Origin: Streptomyces sp. man185
GTDB taxonomy: Bacteria; Actinomycetota; Actinomycetes; Streptomycetales; Streptomycetaceae
Assembly: GCA_002551355.1 (NCBI GenBank)
Contig: NTHE01000025.1
Span: forward strand, 1-64,000
DNA length: 64,000 bases
Reading direction: 5' to 3'
This document shows positions 1 through 8,328 of this stretch, piece after piece; the first letter of the stretch is position 1, and each line of letters starts with the position of its first letter. The position numbers and the translations under genes are program-made. Below the pieces are notes generated by a model, which saw nothing but the letters and a program-made list of their open reading frames with translations, had not been told where the DNA came from and did not search any database.

Positions 1-19
1 AGATGTGTATAAGAGACAG
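1..19. other. Tn5 (Nextera) mosaic-end adapter remnant
   Basis: The first 19 bases, AGATGTGTATAAGAGACAG, are identical to the Tn5 mosaic-end sequence used in transposon-based library preparation. This is residual sequencing adapter at a contig end. Genomic sequence starts at base 20, and any protein start called inside bases 1-19 (peptides beginning MYKRQ or MCIRDR) is an artefact. Confidence 0.97.
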
Positions 20-847
20 GCCCGGGTCCGGGCCGCCGTGCACGCCCCCGCCGGAGCCCCCGCCCCTGCCGCGCCCCGCCCCGTGCCCCGGGGCCCGCTC
101 GGCCTGCGGCTGCGCGGCGTACGGTTCGGCTACGGGGGAGAGGCCGTCCTGGACGGCCTCGACCTCACCGTCCGGCCGGGCGAGACCCTGGCCCTCGTCG
201 GGGCGTCCGGGGCCGGCAAGTCGACCTGCGCCCACCTCCTGGCCCGCTACTGGGACCCGGCCGAAGGCGCCGTGGAACTCGTGCCCGCCGCCCCGGCCCA
301 CCCCGTGGACCTGCGGGACCTCGCCGAGGAGGACCTGCGCGCCGTCGTGTCCGTGGTGGGACAGGAAGCCCCGCTCTTCCACGGCACCCTCACCGAGAAC
401 CTCCGCCTCGGCGCTCCGGACGCCACGCCGGAGGAGCTGGGCGCGGTGGCCCGGATCTGCGGCGTGGACACCTTCGCCGGCGCCCTGCCCGACGGGCTGG
501 ACACCGCGGTCGGCGAGCGCGGCGCCACCCTCTCCGGTGGCCAGCGCGCCCGGGTGGCCCTGGCCCGAGGGCTCCTGAGCGGCCCGCGCGTCCTCGTCCT
601 GGACGAGACGACCGCCCATCTGGACCACCGGGGCGACGCCGAGCTGGCCCGGGCGCTCGCTGCCGACTCCGGCACCCGGACGACCCTGGTGATCGCCCAC
701 CGCCCGGCCACCGTACGCAGGGCCGACCGGATCGCGGTCCTGGACGGCGGGCGCATCGTCGAGGAGGGCACCTGGGACGAGCTGATCCGGGCCGGCGGAC
801 CGCTGACCCGTCTCTTCGCCCGCGAGGAGGTGACGGATCGCCCCTGA
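20..847 (+). CDS. ABC exporter, C-terminal ATPase part (5' truncated)
   Basis: This is the 3' part of a type-1 ABC exporter half-transporter; the membrane domain lies off the contig. The visible part is a complete nucleotide-binding domain: a Walker A (GASGAGKS), a Q-loop (VGQEAPLF), the signature LSGGQRARVALARG, a Walker B with catalytic glutamate (VLVLDETTAHLD) and a switch histidine (IAHRP). The domain order and the 'LFHGTLTENLRLG' segment after the Q-loop are typical of exporters rather than importers. The substrate cannot be told without the membrane domain or neighbouring partner. The stop is TGA, followed by a strong hairpin. The true start is not in this window; reading frame enters from base 20 directly. 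Confidence 0.9.
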   Translation, partial: ARVRAAVHAPAGAPAPAAPRPVPRGPLGLRLRGVRFGYGGEAVLDGLDLTVRPGETLALVGASGAGKSTCAHLLARYWDPAEGAVELVPAAPAHPVDLRDLAEEDLRAVVSVVGQEAPLFHGTLTENLRLGAPDATPEELGAVARICGVDTFAGALPDGLDTAVGERGATLSGGQRARVALARGLLSGPRVLVLDETTAHLDHRGDAELARALAADSGTRTTLVIAHRPATVRRADRIAVLDGGRIVEEGTWDELIRAGGPLTRLFAREEVTDRP

Positions 848-852
848 GACAC

Positions 853-882
853 CGGCCTCCGCCCCCCTGAGGGCGGAGGCCG
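853..882. terminator. Hairpin between convergent genes
   Basis: A 12-bp perfect inverted repeat (853-864 with 871-882, loop CCCTGA) begins 5 bases after the ABC exporter stop and ends 11 bases before the stop of the convergent phosphatase gene. It is likely a bidirectional terminator; there is no U-tract, as is usual in Streptomyces. Confidence 0.75.
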
Positions 883-893
883 TCCCCCTGCCC

Positions 894-3359
894 TCAGGGA
901 AGGGGCTGCTCCGCCCAGATGACCTTCCCCCGGGGCGTGTAGCGCGTACCCCACCGATGGGCGAGCTGCGCGACGAGGAAGAGCCCGCGCCCTCCCTCGT
1001 CCGTCGTCCTGGCGTGCCGCAGCCGCGGCGAGGTGTTGCTGGCGTCGGACACCTCGCAGGTCAGCGCCGACTGGAACAGCAGCCGCAGCCGTACCGGCCC
1101 GGAGGCGTACCGGATCGCGTTGGTCACCAGCTCGCTGACGATCAGCTCCGTCGTCATCGACAGGTCCGCCAGCCCCCACGCCTCCAGCTGGCGGGAGACC
1201 TTCGCCCGGGTCTCCCCGACCGCCGCCGGGTCCACGGGCACGTCCCACGACACCAGATGCTCGGGGCTCAGCACATGCGTCCGGGCCAGGAGCAGCGCGA
1301 TGTCGTCCGGCTGCGGGACGGGCAGCAGCTCCTTGACGACCGACGGACACAGGTCCTCCAGCGGCAGCCCGCCCCGGGACACCGCCCGGCCCAGCCGTTC
1401 CATCCCGCCCTCGACGTCCTTGTCGGTCCCCTCGACGAGCCCGTCGGTGAAGAGACCGAGGAGGCTTCCTTCGGGCAACTCGATCTCCAGGGACTCGAAG
1501 GGCAGCCCGCCGAGTCCGAGCGGCGGCCCGGAGGGCAGGTCCGGGAAGCTGACTGCCCCGTCCGGGGTGACGACCACCGGCGGTGGGTGACCGGCCCGCG
1601 CCATCGTGCAACAGCCGTTCGCCGGGTCGTAGACCGCGTACAGACAGGTGGCCCCCACCACGGTCGTGCCGCCCCGCTCCGCCGGGCCCCCGGTTCCCTC
1701 CTCCTCGCTGAGCCGCAGGACGAGGTCGTCCAGGCGGGCCAGCAGCTCGTCCGGCGGAAGATCCATGTCGGCCAGCGTCTGTACGGCGGTGCGCAGCCGG
1801 CCCATGGTCGCGGCGGCCCCGATGCCGTGCCCGACGACATCGCCGATGACCAGGCCGACCCGGGCGCCGGACAGCGGGATCACGTCGAACCAGTCGCCGC
1901 CGACCCCGTCCTTCGCGTCCGCCGGAAGGTACGACGACGCCACGTCCAGTGCCGTCCCGCCGCGCAGTGTGTGCGGCAGCAGGCTCCGCTGGAGCACCAG
2001 CGCCGCGGTGTGCTCGCGGGTGTAGCGGCGGGCGTTGTCCACGCACACGGCGGCCCGCGCCACCAGCTCCCGGGCGGGCGCCACATCGTCCTCGTCGAAC
2101 GGCACCGGATTCTGCGACCGCATGAACGTGGTCAGCCCCAGCACGGTGTCGCGTGCCCGCATCGGTACGGAGATCAACGAGTGCAGCCCGAACTCCCGGA
2201 TCCTGGCGGCCCGCGTGGGCTGCTCCGCCGTCCACCCGTGGCTGTCCGGGTCGAGCACCGGCAGCAGGACCGGGGCGCCGGCCAGGAGGAAGTGCGCGTC
2301 GTGCGGCGGCGGCACGAAGTCGACCGCCTCCCCGACCTGGACGACCGCCTCCGGGCAGCCCTCCCGCACCGAGCTCATGCCCGCCCGGCGCATGGCCGGC
2401 CGCTCGCCCTCGGCCGGCGTGGCCGACCCGGGCCGGTCACCGCCGAACGGGGTCTCCAACAGGTCGACGAAGACGAAGTCCGCGAACCGGGGGACCGCGA
2501 AATCGGCGAGCTCCTGCGCCGTACGCTGCACGTCCAGGGTGCTGCCGATACTCGCTCCGGCCTCGTTCACCAGCGCGAGCAGCCGGCGCGCGTTCCACCG
2601 GTCGGTGACGTCGAGGACCATGTAACCGAGGCCGATCTGCCGGTCCTGGGCGTCGGACAGCGGGAAGAACGAGCTCGCGTACGCCCGACGGCGGTGCGGA
2701 TCGGACCAGCTCCAGCCCAGGTACTCGTAGTCCGTGATCGCCTCGCCGGTCGACATGACCTGCCGCATCAGCCGCTCGATGGGCGTCGCCAGCGCTCCGG
2801 GCAGCACCTCGCTCGGCCGGCGCCCCAGACGCTGCTCACGCGGCACGCCGCCGAACCGCTCCAGCGTGTCGTTGAGCCACAGATAGCGAAGGCCGGGGTC
2901 GAGGACCGCCATCCCGAGCGGCGACCGGGCCATGAAGTCGTCCAGCACGGACCCGCTCATCGTCCAGTGCGGGGTGAGTTCTCGCCCGGAAACCAGGAAG
3001 CTCTCCTGCCCGGCGAGCTGGAACGAGGCGGTGGCCCGCACGTCGATGTCCAGCGACCGGCCGTCCCTGCCCCGCAGGGACACGAGCCCGCTCCACCCCG
3101 ACCCGGCTCGGCAGCGGGCGGCCACCGCGGCCGTCCGCCGGGGGTCCGACGGGCCGGTCAGCAGGAAGGCGGCGGACCGGCCGACCACCTCGGCCGCCGG
3201 GTACCCGAGCAGCGTCTCGGCGCCGCGCGTCCAGCCGATGACCGTGCCGTCCCCGGCGATCACCGCCGCCGCGTCGTCGGCCAGCCGCGCCGGTCCCCGC
3301 CCGTCCCCGGAGGGCAGCGGGCCGGGCTCCGCCGGGGAGCCCTCATCGGCGGCTGCCAT
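894..3359 (-). CDS. PAS/GAF/SpoIIE phosphatase with HATPase domain
   Basis: An 821-residue multidomain signalling protein of the Streptomyces stress-response type. In order I see a PAS domain (about residues 25-125, containing 'ETLLGYPAAEVVGRS'), a second PAS (about 140-250), a GAF domain (about 265-450), a PP2C-like SpoIIE phosphatase domain (about 470-680, with the metal-binding 'GGDWFDVI', 'IGDVVGHG' and 'FTDGLVEG' motifs) and a C-terminal histidine-kinase-like ATPase domain (about 700-821, 'ELVTNAIRYASG' and 'GGRGLFLV'). Known members dephosphorylate anti-sigma-factor antagonists, and the HATPase half resembles RsbW-type anti-sigma kinases, so both opposing activities may sit in one protein. 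No membrane segment is visible. ATG at 3359 is preceded by a GAGGTG ribosome site. No partner sigma or antagonist gene is adjacent. Confidence 0.92.
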   Translation of the reverse strand: MAAADEGSPAEPGPLPSGDGRGPARLADDAAAVIAGDGTVIGWTRGAETLLGYPAAEVVGRSAAFLLTGPSDPRRTAAVAARCRAGSGWSGLVSLRGRDGRSLDIDVRATASFQLAGQESFLVSGRELTPHWTMSGSVLDDFMARSPLGMAVLDPGLRYLWLNDTLERFGGVPREQRLGRRPSEVLPGALATPIERLMRQVMSTGEAITDYEYLGWSWSDPHRRRAYASSFFPLSDAQDRQIGLGYMVLDVTDRWNARRLLALVNEAGASIGSTLDVQRTAQELADFAVPRFADFVFVDLLETPFGGDRPGSATPAEGERPAMRRAGMSSVREGCPEAVVQVGEAVDFVPPPHDAHFLLAGAPVLLPVLDPDSHGWTAEQPTRAARIREFGLHSLISVPMRARDTVLGLTTFMRSQNPVPFDEDDVAPARELVARAAVCVDNARRYTREHTAALVLQRSLLPHTLRGGTALDVASSYLPADAKDGVGGDWFDVIPLSGARVGLVIGDVVGHGIGAAATMGRLRTAVQTLADMDLPPDELLARLDDLVLRLSEEEGTGGPAERGGTTVVGATCLYAVYDPANGCCTMARAGHPPPVVVTPDGAVSFPDLPSGPPLGLGGLPFESLEIELPEGSLLGLFTDGLVEGTDKDVEGGMERLGRAVSRGGLPLEDLCPSVVKELLPVPQPDDIALLLARTHVLSPEHLVSWDVPVDPAAVGETRAKVSRQLEAWGLADLSMTTELIVSELVTNAIRYASGPVRLRLLFQSALTCEVSDASNTSPRLRHARTTDEGGRGLFLVAQLAHRWGTRYTPRGKVIWAEQPLP

Positions 3360-3549
3360 TGCACCTCACCACCCTCTGTAGGTTTCCATGGTCGCGCGTC
3401 GCCCCGGACCGCGCCCGGTGCGCCGGGCACGCGGCCCGGGCGCGGGCTGTCCCTCGTTCGGCGGCGTGACGGAGCGGGCCGTGCCCGCGTTGGTGGGGTG
3501 ACGAGCGGTTGCTTGTCCACCTGCCCCCGCGCTGGACCCGTGTGGGTGG

Positions 3550-3584
3550 ACGGCTCCGGCCCCCGACAGGAGGGCCGGAGCCGT
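3550..3584. terminator. Terminator after the GH26-like gene
   Basis: A 13-bp perfect inverted repeat (3550-3562 with 3572-3584) lies just downstream of the stop of the minus-strand glycosidase gene. The rest of the gap 3360-3549 holds the phosphatase promoter region, in which I see no clear motif. Confidence 0.75.
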
Positions 3585-3598
3585 TTCCATGCCCGGGG

Positions 3599-4834
3599 TC
3601 AGTAGCGGAAGCAGATCTCGCGCTCCCGCAGCCACGGACCCAGCCAGTCGGCGAACGGCACGCTGACGCACATCCTGCGGCTGGGAGCCCCGGCCCCCGG
3701 TGCCGTGGGCGCCACCGGCGGGGACGGCTGAGCGGACGGGCTCGCGGCCGGCGGGACCGTCGGCGGCGCGCTCGGCTCCGTCGGCGACGGCGTGGGCGTC
3801 GGGGTAGGTACGGGCTTCGCGGGCGCGGCCATCTCGGTCATCATCGTCCGGTACACCTCCGAGGACCGCGGATTGCTCTTGCACTGCCAGACGCCGTGCG
3901 GGCAGTAGTCCGAGATCGTCTGGTAGAGCGGCTCGTGCCGGTCGATCCACTCCAGCATCCGCCGCATGTACTCCGGATTGTCGCCGTTGCGGAAGAGCCC
4001 CCACTCCGGGAACGAGATGGGTTTGCCGCGCTCCGCCGCGAAGTCCACGTGCTTCTGGAGCCCGTACGGGTCGGTGACCTGCTCGTCGAAGGTCTCACCG
4101 GGAGGCTGGTCGTAGGAGTCCATCCCGATGATGTCGACGACGTCGTCACCCGGGTAGCACTCGGTCCACGGCACCGCGTCCCGCCCCCGGCTCGGCGTGA
4201 AGTCGAAACGGAACTCCTGACCGGGCACTGCGCGCATCGCCGTGACGATCCGCTCCCAGTACGCCTTCCAGGACGTGGGATCGGGACCGCAGCGATGCGT
4301 GTACGTGGTGCCGTTCATCTCCCAGCCGAGCACGATCACGGTGTCCGGGACGCCCAGCTCCACCAGGCGCTCCGCGAGCCGTGTGAAGTGCTGGTCGTAG
4401 TCGCCCGCCGCACCCGCCCGGAGCAGGGAGCGGACCTCGCCGTCCGGGACCCGCTCCTCGTTGCGCTCCAGCATCGGCACGTTAAGGACGAACATCCGGT
4501 CCTGGCCCGCCCGTCGCCATTCCGCCCAGGCGTCGAGGAAATCGGGGGAGCCCTCGATGTTCACCCACAGATCGCCCGGCAGGTACGTGTGCCCCACGCG
4601 CAGCTCCGCCCCGCCGAGCCAGCGCGACAGATCGGCCATCCGGCTGACCCCGGCGGGCCCGTAGTCCAGATACGCGCCGTGCGCCGTACCGCTTCCCGCC
4701 CTCGGCCCGCCGGGGGGCGCGCCGTCGACGGAGTCGGTGCCCGGAGGCGACTGGCCCGCGATGCCGCCACCCGCCAGAAGGCTGAGAGCAAGCGCCGCGA
4801 TGCACGAAACGAAGAGACGGCGCTTTGCCGGCAT
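3599..4834 (-). CDS. Secreted GH26-like glycoside hydrolase
   Basis: A 411-residue exported protein with an N-terminal signal peptide (MPAKRR, then a hydrophobic stretch ending near GIAGQS), a TIM-barrel-like catalytic domain and a Pro/Thr-rich linker (PTPTPTPSPTEPSAPP) before a short C-terminal tail. Two conserved glutamates fit clan GH-A catalysis: 'LGWEMNGT' (acid/base) and 'SFPEWGLF' (nucleophile), the pattern of family 26 mannanase/glucanase-like enzymes. The substrate is therefore probably a beta-linked polysaccharide; the exact sugar cannot be inferred. Start 4834 was chosen because an AGGAGG ribosome site lies 5-6 bases upstream; a longer reading adds an unlikely charged leader before the signal peptide. 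It lies a few kilobases from the exopolysaccharide operon, so it could trim matrix polymer, but this is inference. Confidence 0.8.
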   Translation of the reverse strand: MPAKRRLFVSCIAALALSLLAGGGIAGQSPPGTDSVDGAPPGGPRAGSGTAHGAYLDYGPAGVSRMADLSRWLGGAELRVGHTYLPGDLWVNIEGSPDFLDAWAEWRRAGQDRMFVLNVPMLERNEERVPDGEVRSLLRAGAAGDYDQHFTRLAERLVELGVPDTVIVLGWEMNGTTYTHRCGPDPTSWKAYWERIVTAMRAVPGQEFRFDFTPSRGRDAVPWTECYPGDDVVDIIGMDSYDQPPGETFDEQVTDPYGLQKHVDFAAERGKPISFPEWGLFRNGDNPEYMRRMLEWIDRHEPLYQTISDYCPHGVWQCKSNPRSSEVYRTMMTEMAAPAKPVPTPTPTPSPTEPSAPPTVPPAASPSAQPSPPVAPTAPGAGAPSRRMCVSVPFADWLGPWLREREICFRY

Positions 4835-4957
4835 TGCTCCTCCTGGCTGTGATGAATTCCGGCCGATTCGGCCTGGTAGGGAGAGAGTTTCATCATCATG
4901 CCCCGGAGGCATGCGGAGGGAGTCCATTTATCGTGTGCGGCGTTGCGGGCGTGCCGT

Positions 4958-6247
4958 TCAGGTGAAGGTGGGGCCGAACATGAACGGCAGCGAACCGACG
5001 CGGTTGTCGAAATTCGAATCGACCAGTTCCGGATCTCCCAGATTCCGCATGACGGGGCGTCGGACGATCAGTTCCCGGAACAGGGCCGTCATTTCGAGGC
5101 GGGCCAGATGTGCTCCCAGGCAGTGGTGCGGACCCCCGCCGCCGTATCCGAGATGGGGATTCGGCGACCGGGTGACGTCGAAGCGATCCGGATGGGTGAA
5201 AACCGTCTCGTCGCGATTGGCGGACGCGTAAATGAGCGCGACTTTCTCCCCCGGGAGGAAGGTGCGACCCCCCAGCGCGAATTCTGCGGTGACGGTCCTG
5301 CGGAACTGGATGATCGGCGTCGAATGCCGCACGATCTCGTCGACGGCGCCGCCGATGTGCCGGTCGAAGTCGGACCGCAGCAGCTCCCGCTGCTCCGGAT
5401 GCCGGTCGAGCAGGAACAGTCCGTGGGCGATGGCGTTGCGGGTGGTCTCCACTCCGGCCACCAGCAGCAGCGAGAAGAAGGCGCCCAGCTGTTGTCCCGT
5501 CAGCGCCTCGCCGTCGATGTCCGCGCACACGAGCGCCGAAACCAGGTCGTCCCCGGGATGGCGGCGGCGCTCCCGGGCGAGCCGCCCCATGCCCAGCTGC
5601 ATCCGGGCCAGGGATGCCAGCCCCCGGCCGGGGATCCGCAGCCGGGCCCGGCCCCGCCGCTCGACGCCGACGTGCTCCGAGGCGTGGTCGATCTGCTCCG
5701 CGATCCGCGCCCGGTACGCCTGCGGAATGCCCATCAGGTCGCAGATCACCTCCAGCGGCAGCCGCGAGGCCGCCGACAGCACGAAGTCCCCGGGGCGCTC
5801 TGCGATCAGCTGGTCCACCAGCCGCCCGGCGAGCCGGCCGACGTTCTCCTCGACGCCCGCCAGCAGCCGCGGGGTGAACCGCCGCGAGATGATCCGGCGC
5901 AGCGCCGCGTGCCCGGGCCCGTCCATGTTGACCATCGAGTTCCCGAACAGCGCCTTCGCCCAGCCGGCCGGCTCCGGGGTGGTGACCCCGGGAGCGCTCG
6001 CGAACACCCCGGGCGTACGGCTCGCGGTCCGCACGTCGGCGTGGCGCACCAGGGCGTAGAACGGCTTGCCGGCGGTACGCGCGGTACCGGGCCGGGGAGT
6101 GAACAGGACCGGCGCGTCCAGCTCCCGCAGCAGGGCGAAGGCCCTGAGCCGCTCGGGGCGGGGCAACCGCCAGAAGGCCGGATCGGCCAGATCGACGTCC
6201 GCCGCGCGCAGCACACGGTCCCCGGACAGCTGGTACGGAACGGTCAT
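4958..6247 (-). CDS. Cytochrome P450, CYP124/CYP125 clan
   Basis: A 429-residue soluble bacterial P450. The I-helix oxygen-activation motif AGVETT is at residues 264-269, the K-helix ExxR is E304-R307, and the haem loop GYGGGGPHHCLG places the thiolate ligand at C376. The segments 'ANRDETVFTHPDRFDVTRSP' and 'PHLGYGGGG' resemble the CYP124/CYP125/CYP142 group, whose studied members hydroxylate methyl-branched lipids and the side chain of cholesterol. ATG at 6247 has GGAGGT seven bases upstream; the reading frame extends further upstream but that part is Arg-rich and not P450-like. No ferredoxin is adjacent, although an FprA-type ferredoxin reductase is at the other end of the window. It is divergent from melC1-melC2 across 233 bp. 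Confidence 0.92.
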   Translation of the reverse strand: MTVPYQLSGDRVLRAADVDLADPAFWRLPRPERLRAFALLRELDAPVLFTPRPGTARTAGKPFYALVRHADVRTASRTPGVFASAPGVTTPEPAGWAKALFGNSMVNMDGPGHAALRRIISRRFTPRLLAGVEENVGRLAGRLVDQLIAERPGDFVLSAASRLPLEVICDLMGIPQAYRARIAEQIDHASEHVGVERRGRARLRIPGRGLASLARMQLGMGRLARERRRHPGDDLVSALVCADIDGEALTGQQLGAFFSLLLVAGVETTRNAIAHGLFLLDRHPEQRELLRSDFDRHIGGAVDEIVRHSTPIIQFRRTVTAEFALGGRTFLPGEKVALIYASANRDETVFTHPDRFDVTRSPNPHLGYGGGGPHHCLGAHLARLEMTALFRELIVRRPVMRNLGDPELVDSNFDNRVGSLPFMFGPTFT

Positions 6248-6480
6248 GCCCAACACCTCCACGGTTCGCCAGGCCATGTTCCGGCCCGCCGGCCACGGGT
6301 GCCCTCGCGACGCGGCACGTCGCCGCCGATGGCCCCGCACCCTCACGCGTTTGCCGGAACGCGACCGCCGCGGATGCGCCGTACGCCGCACGGACGAGAA
6401 CTGTTTCGCCACCGCCTCGTTGTCAACATCGCCATCGTCAAGCACCTCGGACGAGTTAACGAGAGGCAGGCAGTCATCTC

Positions 6481-6954
6481 ATGAGTCCCACCCCCGCCAA
6501 ACCGGGCGGCTCCCGCGTTCCCTCCCGCCGCACCGTTCTGCGCGGAGCCTTCACGGCCGCCGTGGTCACGGGCACCGCCGGCGCCCTGCTCCCGCTGCTC
6601 GACCGCGACCCGGCCACCGCGGCGCGGCCCGCACCCGCGCCCGGGAGGCCCGGCCCCGGATCCCCGGCGGAGGAGTTCGCCGAGATGTACCGGGGCCGGG
6701 AGATCCGGGGGACGGCGACCGTCGTCGTCCCCGCCGGAGCATCGGACGAGGACCGCGTGGCGGTCGCCGCCGAACCGGTCACCGAGATCCGTATCGACGG
6801 CAGGCCGCTGCACGTCATGAGGCGGGCGGACGGCACCTATCTGAGCGACGTCCGTCACTACGAGTCGTACCCGACGCTGTTGGAGACGGCCCGCGCCGCC
6901 GTCGACGAACTCGGCGCCGCCCGACTCGCACCGCCCGCCGCGCACCGCATGTGA
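6481..6954 (+). CDS. melC1: Tyrosinase copper chaperone MelC1
   Basis: A 157-residue protein with an N-terminal Tat-type signal (SRRTVLRGAF followed by a hydrophobic stretch and AATAARP), followed by the caddie-protein fold seen in MelC1: 'EMYRGREIRGT' and 'IDGRPLHVMRRADGTYLSDVRHYESYPTLLE'-like positions near residues 62-140. In studied streptomycetes MelC1 delivers copper to apo-tyrosinase and carries it out through the Tat pathway. It lies directly upstream of melC2, 19 bases apart, in the usual operon order. The usual conserved His and Tyr of the caddie region (H103/Y114 region 'LHVMRR...VRHYESYPT') are present. Confidence 0.93.
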   Translation: MSPTPAKPGGSRVPSRRTVLRGAFTAAVVTGTAGALLPLLDRDPATAARPAPAPGRPGPGSPAEEFAEMYRGREIRGTATVVVPAGASDEDRVAVAAEPVTEIRIDGRPLHVMRRADGTYLSDVRHYESYPTLLETARAAVDELGAARLAPPAAHRM

Positions 6955-6973
6955 ACCAGGAGGACCAGCACCG

Positions 6974-7837
6974 GTGTACACCCGCAAGAACCAGCGCGAC
7001 CTCACGCGCACCGAGAAGCGCCGGCTCGTCGACGCGATCCTGAAACTGAAGCGCTCGGGGCGCTACGACGACTTCGTCGTCATGCACCGTGAGTACTACG
7101 TCATGGACACCGAACGCCGGCCGCGCCCGGCGCACATGACGTCCTCGTTCTTCCCCTGGCACCGTCAGTACCTGCTGGAGTTCGAGAAGGCGCTCCAGCG
7201 CGTCGACGCGGGCGTCAGCGTCCCCTACTGGGACTGGACCCAGGACAACAAGCCGACCTCGTCACTCTGGGCGGAGGACTTCCTCGGCGGCAACGGCCGG
7301 ACCGGCGACCGCCGGGTCACCACCGGGGCGTTCGCCTACGAGGCGGGCAACTGGAGCGTCGGCAGGGGCGTCACCGACGAGCACTACCTGACCCGCAACT
7401 TCGGCAGGCCGGGCAGCAACCCGGTCTCCCTCCCCACCAAGAACGACGTGGCGCGGGCCCTGAAGGACCCCGTCTACGACACCGAGCCCTGGAACAGCGT
7501 CAGCACCCAGGGCTTCCGCAACCGCATCGAGGGCTGGGGGATCCGGGGCGTCCGCACGGTGGGCAACCACAACCAGGTCCATCAGTGGGTCGGCGGGCCC
7601 ATGGCGGGCGCGGCTTCCCCCGAGGACCCGGTGTTCTGGCTCCACCACTCCTTCATCGACCTGCTCTGGGACCGCTGGCGGAAGGCGCATCCGAAGTCCG
7701 CCTACCGGCCGGGCCGCAAGCCCGCCTCGCCCGGGCCGGACCGCGACTACGTCTTCGGCCTCGACGACGCGATGCCCCCCTGGAGCGTGACCCCGAGGAA
7801 ACTCCTCGACCACAGCAAGATCTACCGCTACGCCTGA
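6974..7837 (+). CDS. melC2: Tyrosinase MelC2
   Basis: A 287-residue binuclear type-3 copper monophenol oxidase that makes melanin from tyrosine outside the cell. All six copper ligands are visible: CuA H38, H54 and H63 (the last in 'FFPWHRQYL'), CuB H199 and H203 ('GNHNQVHQW') and H225 ('FWLHHSFID'). Length and residue spacing match S. castaneoglobisporus tyrosinase. It lacks its own signal peptide, as expected for a protein exported with MelC1. Start is GTG at 6974, preceded by CAGGAGGACC. A long hairpin follows the stop. Confidence 0.96.
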   Translation: MYTRKNQRDLTRTEKRRLVDAILKLKRSGRYDDFVVMHREYYVMDTERRPRPAHMTSSFFPWHRQYLLEFEKALQRVDAGVSVPYWDWTQDNKPTSSLWAEDFLGGNGRTGDRRVTTGAFAYEAGNWSVGRGVTDEHYLTRNFGRPGSNPVSLPTKNDVARALKDPVYDTEPWNSVSTQGFRNRIEGWGIRGVRTVGNHNQVHQWVGGPMAGAASPEDPVFWLHHSFIDLLWDRWRKAHPKSAYRPGRKPASPGPDRDYVFGLDDAMPPWSVTPRKLLDHSKIYRYA

Positions 7838-7848
7838 GCCCGGACGGA

Positions 7849-7890
7849 GGAACGGCCGGCCCCCTCCGCACGGAGGGAGCCGGCCGTTCC
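7849..7890. terminator. Long bidirectional terminator, melC2/chaplin
   Basis: Outer 12-bp arms (7849-7860 with 7879-7890) and inner 7-bp arms (7862-7868 with 7871-7877) form one long hairpin between the convergent melC2 and chaplin genes. Confidence 0.88.
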
Positions 7891-7904
7891 GCAAGTGCGG
7901 GGGA

Positions 7905-8189
7905 TCAGCGGCCGTAGCCGTAGTCGCCGCCCTTGTCGTCGTGGCCCTCGGAGACGTTGGCGCAGGTGTTGCCGAAGGTCGGGTTCAGCAGGCCGATCAC
8001 GTTGATCGTGTTGCCGCAGAGGTTCACCGGGACGTGCACGGGGACCTGGACGGCGTTGCCCGAGCCGACGCCGGGGGAACCGGCGGCGAGGCCCTGCGCA
8101 CCGGCGTCCGCGGACGCCATGCCGGCGCCGCCGGCGATCAGGGCGCCGGTGCCGGCCATGACAGCGGCGACCTTCGTCATACGAGACAT
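7905..8189 (-). CDS. Short chaplin with a hydrophilic tail
   Basis: A 94-residue secreted protein: a signal peptide (MSRMTKVAAVMAGTGALIAG...ASA), then one chaplin domain ('GNAVQVPVHVPVNLCGNTIN', 'GLLNPTFGNTCAN') with the two conserved cysteines. Short chaplins self-assemble into the amyloid layer that makes aerial hyphae and spores hydrophobic. After the domain comes an extra Asp/Gly/Tyr-rich tail (VSEGHDDKGGDYGYGR) not present in the typical short chaplins. ATG 8189 has AAGGAG upstream; the longer in-frame reading has no signal peptide. It is the next gene after the end of the exopolysaccharide operon, separated by 139 bp and a hairpin. Confidence 0.93.
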   Translation of the reverse strand: MSRMTKVAAVMAGTGALIAGGAGMASADAGAQGLAAGSPGVGSGNAVQVPVHVPVNLCGNTINVIGLLNPTFGNTCANVSEGHDDKGGDYGYGR

Positions 8190-8258
8190 GAAGAACTCCT
8201 TGTAAAGAAGGGGGTTGTGCTGCGGACACGAGGCCCGCACCCCCTGACAACGCGAAAG

Positions 8259-8316
8259 ACGCCGGACGGTAACGGATCTGCTCATAGGTGATATCTCCGA
8301 CGCCGCCGTCCGGCGT
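8259..8316. terminator. Hairpin after the exopolysaccharide operon
   Basis: An 11-bp perfect inverted repeat (8259-8269 with 8306-8316) with a 36-base loop follows the stop of the last exopolysaccharide gene and lies upstream of the chaplin start, so it could end the operon or separate it from the chaplin promoter. Confidence 0.5.
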
Positions 8317-8328
8317 ACGCGCGGCGCG

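Noticed and set aside
5-19. GTG start for the ABC exporter fragment near base 5
   Set aside because: It lies in the sequencing adapter; the real gene is truncated at the contig end.
957-3605. Long plus-strand ORF opposite the first SpoIIE phosphatase
   Set aside because: Antisense shadow of a well-supported gene; Arg/Pro/Gln-rich with no domain.
4958-7837. P-450mel pigment P450
   Set aside because: Haem-loop and I-helix features fit the CYP124/125 clan; no type III polyketide synthase (RppA) gene is nearby.
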